DNA from: Cheilinus undulatus
Taxonomy: Eukaryota > Chordata > Actinopteri > Labriformes > Labridae
Length of the DNA: 64,000 nucleotides
Assembly: GCF_018320785.1 (NCBI RefSeq)
Contig: NC_054886.1
Coordinates: 30,143,732 to 30,207,731 of the forward strand
Direction: 5' to 3'
In this document: piece after piece, positions 61,901 through 64,000 of the stretch
How the letters are laid out: every line of letters begins with the position of its first letter
Position numbering within the stretch: the stretch's first letter is position 1
Position numbers and translations under genes: made by a program
The notes under the pieces: generated by a model
Databases searched by the model: none
What the model was told of the DNA's origin: nothing
The model's input: the letters and a program-made list of their open reading frames with translations, nothing else

Positions 61901-63268
61901 CATTTTTGGATGGCACCATTAGCTGTGTTGACAGACTGTGATTTCTGGAAGCGTTCCTGAGCCCATGCAGTGATTCAGAATCATGCCTTTTAAAGACGTA
62001 CTGCCTGAGGGTTTGAAGATTTAGAGCAGGGGTGTCAAACTCAGTCACAGCAGGGGCCGGATTCTGGATTTAGGTCTAACCTGAGGGCCTAACAGGGTCA
62101 ACATTTAACCATAACTGTCAACCTCATTTTCACTAGTAATAAAATATGAAAAACCCAGCACTGATGATAAATCATTTGGAAATTCAAAAAAGTAAAAATG
62201 ATAAGTTTAAAGGCTCAAATCTGAGAAAAAAATTCCAACTTATTAGTTCAAAAGATCAGAACATGGTATTAAAAATGGAAAAATAATGTTTTTAAAGGAA
62301 AATATATGAGGAGAAAGTTAAAATAATAAGTTTGAAAGGTCAAAATATAAGATCAAATTTGAAATCATGGGTTTAAAAGTCAAAATGTGACTTAAAATTT
62401 TGAATTGTGAGTCTTATAGATTAAAATATGGGATTAAAAATTGTCAAAATATGAGCTAGAAGTCAAAATGATGACTTAAGAAGTTAAAAATATGACTTAA
62501 ATTTAAAATTAGGAGTTTAAAAGGTCAAAATATGATATAAAAAGTTTTTTTTTTTTAACAAAAATATCAAAATTTGAGGAAAAAAAATCAAAATCATGAG
62601 TTCTAAAAGTTAAAATATGGGATTTAAAAGCCAAACTAACAAGTTCAAAAGTTCAAAATAAAGTCCAAGTTGAAAAGGTCAAAGTATGAAATGAAAAGTC
62701 AAAATCATAAATTTGAGTTGTAATCTTAAGATGCAAAATTAAAAATATGAAATAAAAACACAAATTAATTTCTTTCTCCACAATCTTGACCTATTAAGCA
62801 GACTTTCTAACACTTTACGTTTTTCTGATTTTTATACTGCTTTACTTATACTGCAGGAAATCTGCAGACCTCATACTGGTGGGCCAGTTATAATACAAAT
62901 GTGATATGATCCTGCAGGCCGGATATAATCATTCCACTGGCCGGATTTGGCCCCCGGGCCTTGAGTTTGACACCCCTGATTTAGAGTGTCCAATGCTGAC
63001 CTTTGGCCTTGGCAGACTCTGCTATCAGGCCCCCTTAGGTAAAGTTTGTGTTTGTACATTTATTTCCTTCACCATATTTATCATAAAAACACCAGCCTGA
63101 TATGCAGAGCAATAGAAGAAGTCAAAAATACTTAGAGCGAGCCACTTGCACACCCCAAAGTTAGAGGGATCAGTTATAGAGATCATCTCACCGAAGTGCT
63201 TCTTCTTCTTCACTCAGAGAGGTTTTACTGGGAGGGATTCCCTTCTCTGGTTCCTCACACTCATCCAT
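52374..63268 (-). CDS. NLR family gene: FISNA-NACHT-LRR-B30.2 (NLRC3-like, teleost NLR-C type)
   Basis: Eleven coding exons on the minus strand: 63268-63192, 61558-61454, 60278-60174, 59762-59667, 58673-58595, 58518-58293, 58172-56372, 56271-56098, 54389-54222, 53774-53728 and 52903-52374. All have GT-AG borders, phases agree throughout, and the total is 3,408 bp, exactly 1,136 codons with the stop. The product has an acidic N-terminus, three ~35-residue repeats, a FISNA segment, NACHT with Walker A GVAGIGKT and Walker [11 protein letters not shown], winged-helix/HD2 region, two LRR exons and a C-terminal PRY-SPRY. No death-fold domain (PYD or CARD) is encoded here. Such proteins are cytosolic; members of the family act in inflammasome-like or inhibitory signalling, and the role of this one is unknown. 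I see no disabling change. One acceptor (59763) is poor, and other N-terminal or LRR exons could be missed. Confidence 0.85.
53055..53560. mobile_element. Common teleost DNA repeat in NLR intron, fragment
   Basis: Second copy of the repeat at 7575-8110 (CAACCCCATTTCCAAAAAAG, TGCAATGATTTGCACATCTC). It lies in the intron before the B30.2 exon, the same relative position as beside the decayed B30.2 exon at 7 kb. Confidence 0.5.
54222..54389 (-). CDS. Second LRR exon of the NLR gene
   Basis: Encodes [34 protein letters not shown] and [17 protein letters not shown]. It is 168 bp instead of the 174 bp of the first LRR exon (56098-56271), two codons shorter in the middle, with phases kept. Confidence 0.85.
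54880..55890 (-). mobile_element. Decayed LINE (family of 14165-15530) in NLR intron, partly duplicated
   Basis: Strongly diverged remains of the same LINE family. The 3' end region is present twice (54910-55110 and 55165-55370; both contain GGCCA(A/G)ATGAGATATGTAATG), and RT-derived sequence runs to about 55890. It separates the two LRR exons. The (CCAT)n run at 55153-55172 is at the inner junction. Confidence 0.65.
56372..58172 (-). CDS. FISNA/NACHT/HD2 exon of the NLR gene
   Basis: A single 1,801-bp exon, as in most fish NLR-C genes. It starts within FISNA ([35 protein letters not shown]), continues with the NACHT P-loop [20 protein letters not shown], Walker [22 protein letters not shown] (sensor 1), FRKRF and [14 protein letters not shown], then winged-helix and HD2 parts ([27 protein letters not shown]). 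No stop or frameshift is present. The Walker motifs look capable of nucleotide binding. Confidence 0.95.
58774..59510 (-). mobile_element. DNA-transposon remnant in NLR intron
   Basis: The minus strand at 58774-59013 encodes [19 protein letters not shown], and the sequence up to about 59250 has the GGGGTTGAGGCCAAGGCTCT and CACTGGGGCTCAGTCA stretches of a widespread teleost Tc1/mariner-type repeat. No complete transposase remains; the right border is uncertain. Confidence 0.5.
59667..61558 (-). repeat. Three tandem copies of a ~105-bp NLR N-terminal exon
   Basis: Exons at 61454-61558, 60174-60278 and 59667-59762 each encode the pattern RPxSPxPxCxSMxSDRSMGx, then PxxFxDGQxAxER. All are symmetrical (same phase at both ends), so copies can be added or lost without breaking frame. 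The third is 9 bp shorter at its 5' end and uses a poor acceptor. They lie between the start exon and the exons leading into FISNA. Confidence 0.85.
60429..61304. mobile_element. piggyBac-type MITE in NLR intron
   Basis: The ends CCTCCTGAGACC and GGTCTTAGGAGG form a 12-bp inverted repeat with one mismatch, flanked by TTAA on both sides (60425-60428 and 61305-61308). The 876-bp interior is very A/T-rich with short CCAAAATTT-like imperfect repeats. TTAA target duplication points to piggyBac. It lies between two of the repeated N-terminal exons. Confidence 0.7.
62027..62978. mobile_element. hAT-type MITE with perfect 8-bp target duplication
   Basis: The ends CAGGGGTGTCAAACTCA and TGAGTTTGACACCCCTG are perfect inverted repeats of 17 bp. 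ATTTAGAG flanks both sides (62019-62026 and 62979-62986). The interior at 62130-62750 is a degenerate array of about 20-bp AAAAGTCAAAATATGACTTA-type units. Non-autonomous, in the first intron of the NLR gene. Confidence 0.9.
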
Positions 63269-63468
63269 CGCAGTGCGCCTCCTGCCGTATGTCAGCTGTC
63301 ATGAAAGAATCAGTAGGAAGATCTTTAATAGCACAATTTGTTTCCTTGGAGACTTGGAACCTTTATGTATTTCAAACATAGTTTTCACTACTTCATTTCC
63401 CTTTTGATTTTAATTAAGTCTAATGCCTTTTATACACTCCTTGTTTTCCAGGGATCAACAGAGCTTAA

Positions 63469-63993
63469 CCCTTAAGAGATCCTAGGGACATTTTGTGCCA
63501 TTCATTTTTATTTTTCAAGCCATTTTGGCTGTGTTGAATGAATACAGCCCAAATTTGCCAGAGGATTTTTTACTTCTTTCTTAAATTAGCCTAAACTGGC
63601 TAAGCTACACAGAAACCGACACATTTGTTCCCAAGGACAAAAAATGTCCCACTTAAAACCATTGAAAACATAATTTTTGATCCCACATTTATCTTCACAT
63701 AAACCGATGCATTCCTTTATATTAAGGTTTTATTTTGGACAGCTAGCTTTAAGTTTTCTATTTTTTTATCCGTCCACTAGATGGCGCTACTTTTTCCCAT
63801 TCAAAGGATTGCACATTATGTAACATTTTTTACTGTTTTCTGCAAGAGTGCTACTGAAATGTTAAGTGTGTGTTGCTTCTGATGTTGAATAATGGTGTGT
63901 GTGTAAAAAAGTGTGTGTGCATATTTTATTAAAGTTTTTGTGATTTTGTTCTTTAAAAACAGTGATGTAAAAGAATAGTTTGATTTTAAAGGG
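63469..63993. mobile_element. piggyBac-type MITE upstream of the NLR gene
   Basis: Ends CCCTTAAGAG and (reverse complement) CCCTTTAAAATC are flanked by TTAA at 63465-63468 and 63994-63997. The inverted repeat is short (about 7-8 bp), as in many piggyBac MITEs. It is a 525-bp element about 200 bp upstream of the NLR start codon, so it may lie near the promoter. Confidence 0.6.
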
Positions 63994-64000
63994 TTAAACC

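Overview
This is a repeat-rich stretch of a ray-finned (teleost) fish nuclear genome. The evidence is GT-AG spliced genes, small secreted C-type lectin-like genes of the nattectin/ladderlectin/type II antifreeze group, a fish-specific FISNA-NACHT-LRR-B30.2 NLR gene, and a typical teleost transposon load: several Tc1-like families, L2-like and other LINEs, a Penelope-like element, hAT- and piggyBac-type MITEs, and a solo LTR. There is no bacterial, organellar or CRISPR content. All gene models were assembled by hand from splice signals, reading frame and comparison between copies inside the window.

Left part (1-28 kb). A plus-strand lectin gene (2686-4054) has a complete 160-residue reading frame. 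It is followed by an L2-like LINE 3' fragment, a degenerate 20-bp repeat array and a decayed B30.2 exon (7.0-7.4 kb) copied from the NLR type of gene. A minus-strand lectin copy (10801-12620) is intact except for a CpG-type TGA stop. Then come a LINE, Tc1 remnants, a long-TIR Tc1 element carrying a second nested element (17.6-20.0 kb), a 2.2-kb DNA element with CCCAGACAGCAAG ends (23215-25449), and a broken lectin copy split by a solo LTR (26.0-27.2 kb).

Middle (28-46.6 kb). A Penelope-like remnant is followed by a 2.5-kb degenerate 20-bp satellite (30.3-32.8 kb) and L2-like LINE pieces. A fourth lectin copy (37905-39860, minus) stays open only through two compensating frameshifts and a shifted stop. 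After it come hAT-like remains with a minisatellite, a piggyBac-like fragment, and an almost full-length but decayed Tc1 element (45078-46579).

Right part (46.6-64 kb). After an inverted-repeat MITE with 8-bp target duplications and another Tc1 element, one NLR gene fills 52374-63268 on the minus strand. It has eleven coding exons that join in frame to 1,135 residues: three near-identical small N-terminal exons, FISNA, NACHT, winged-helix/HD2, two LRR exons and PRY-SPRY. Its introns and upstream flank hold one hAT-type and two piggyBac-type MITEs, all with intact target duplications.

The theme is innate immunity or secreted defence (soluble lectins and an intracellular NLR) in a region reshaped by segmental duplication. 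Blocks of 0.3-4 kb recur in direct and inverted orientation, carrying lectin copies, a B30.2 exon and transposon pieces with them.
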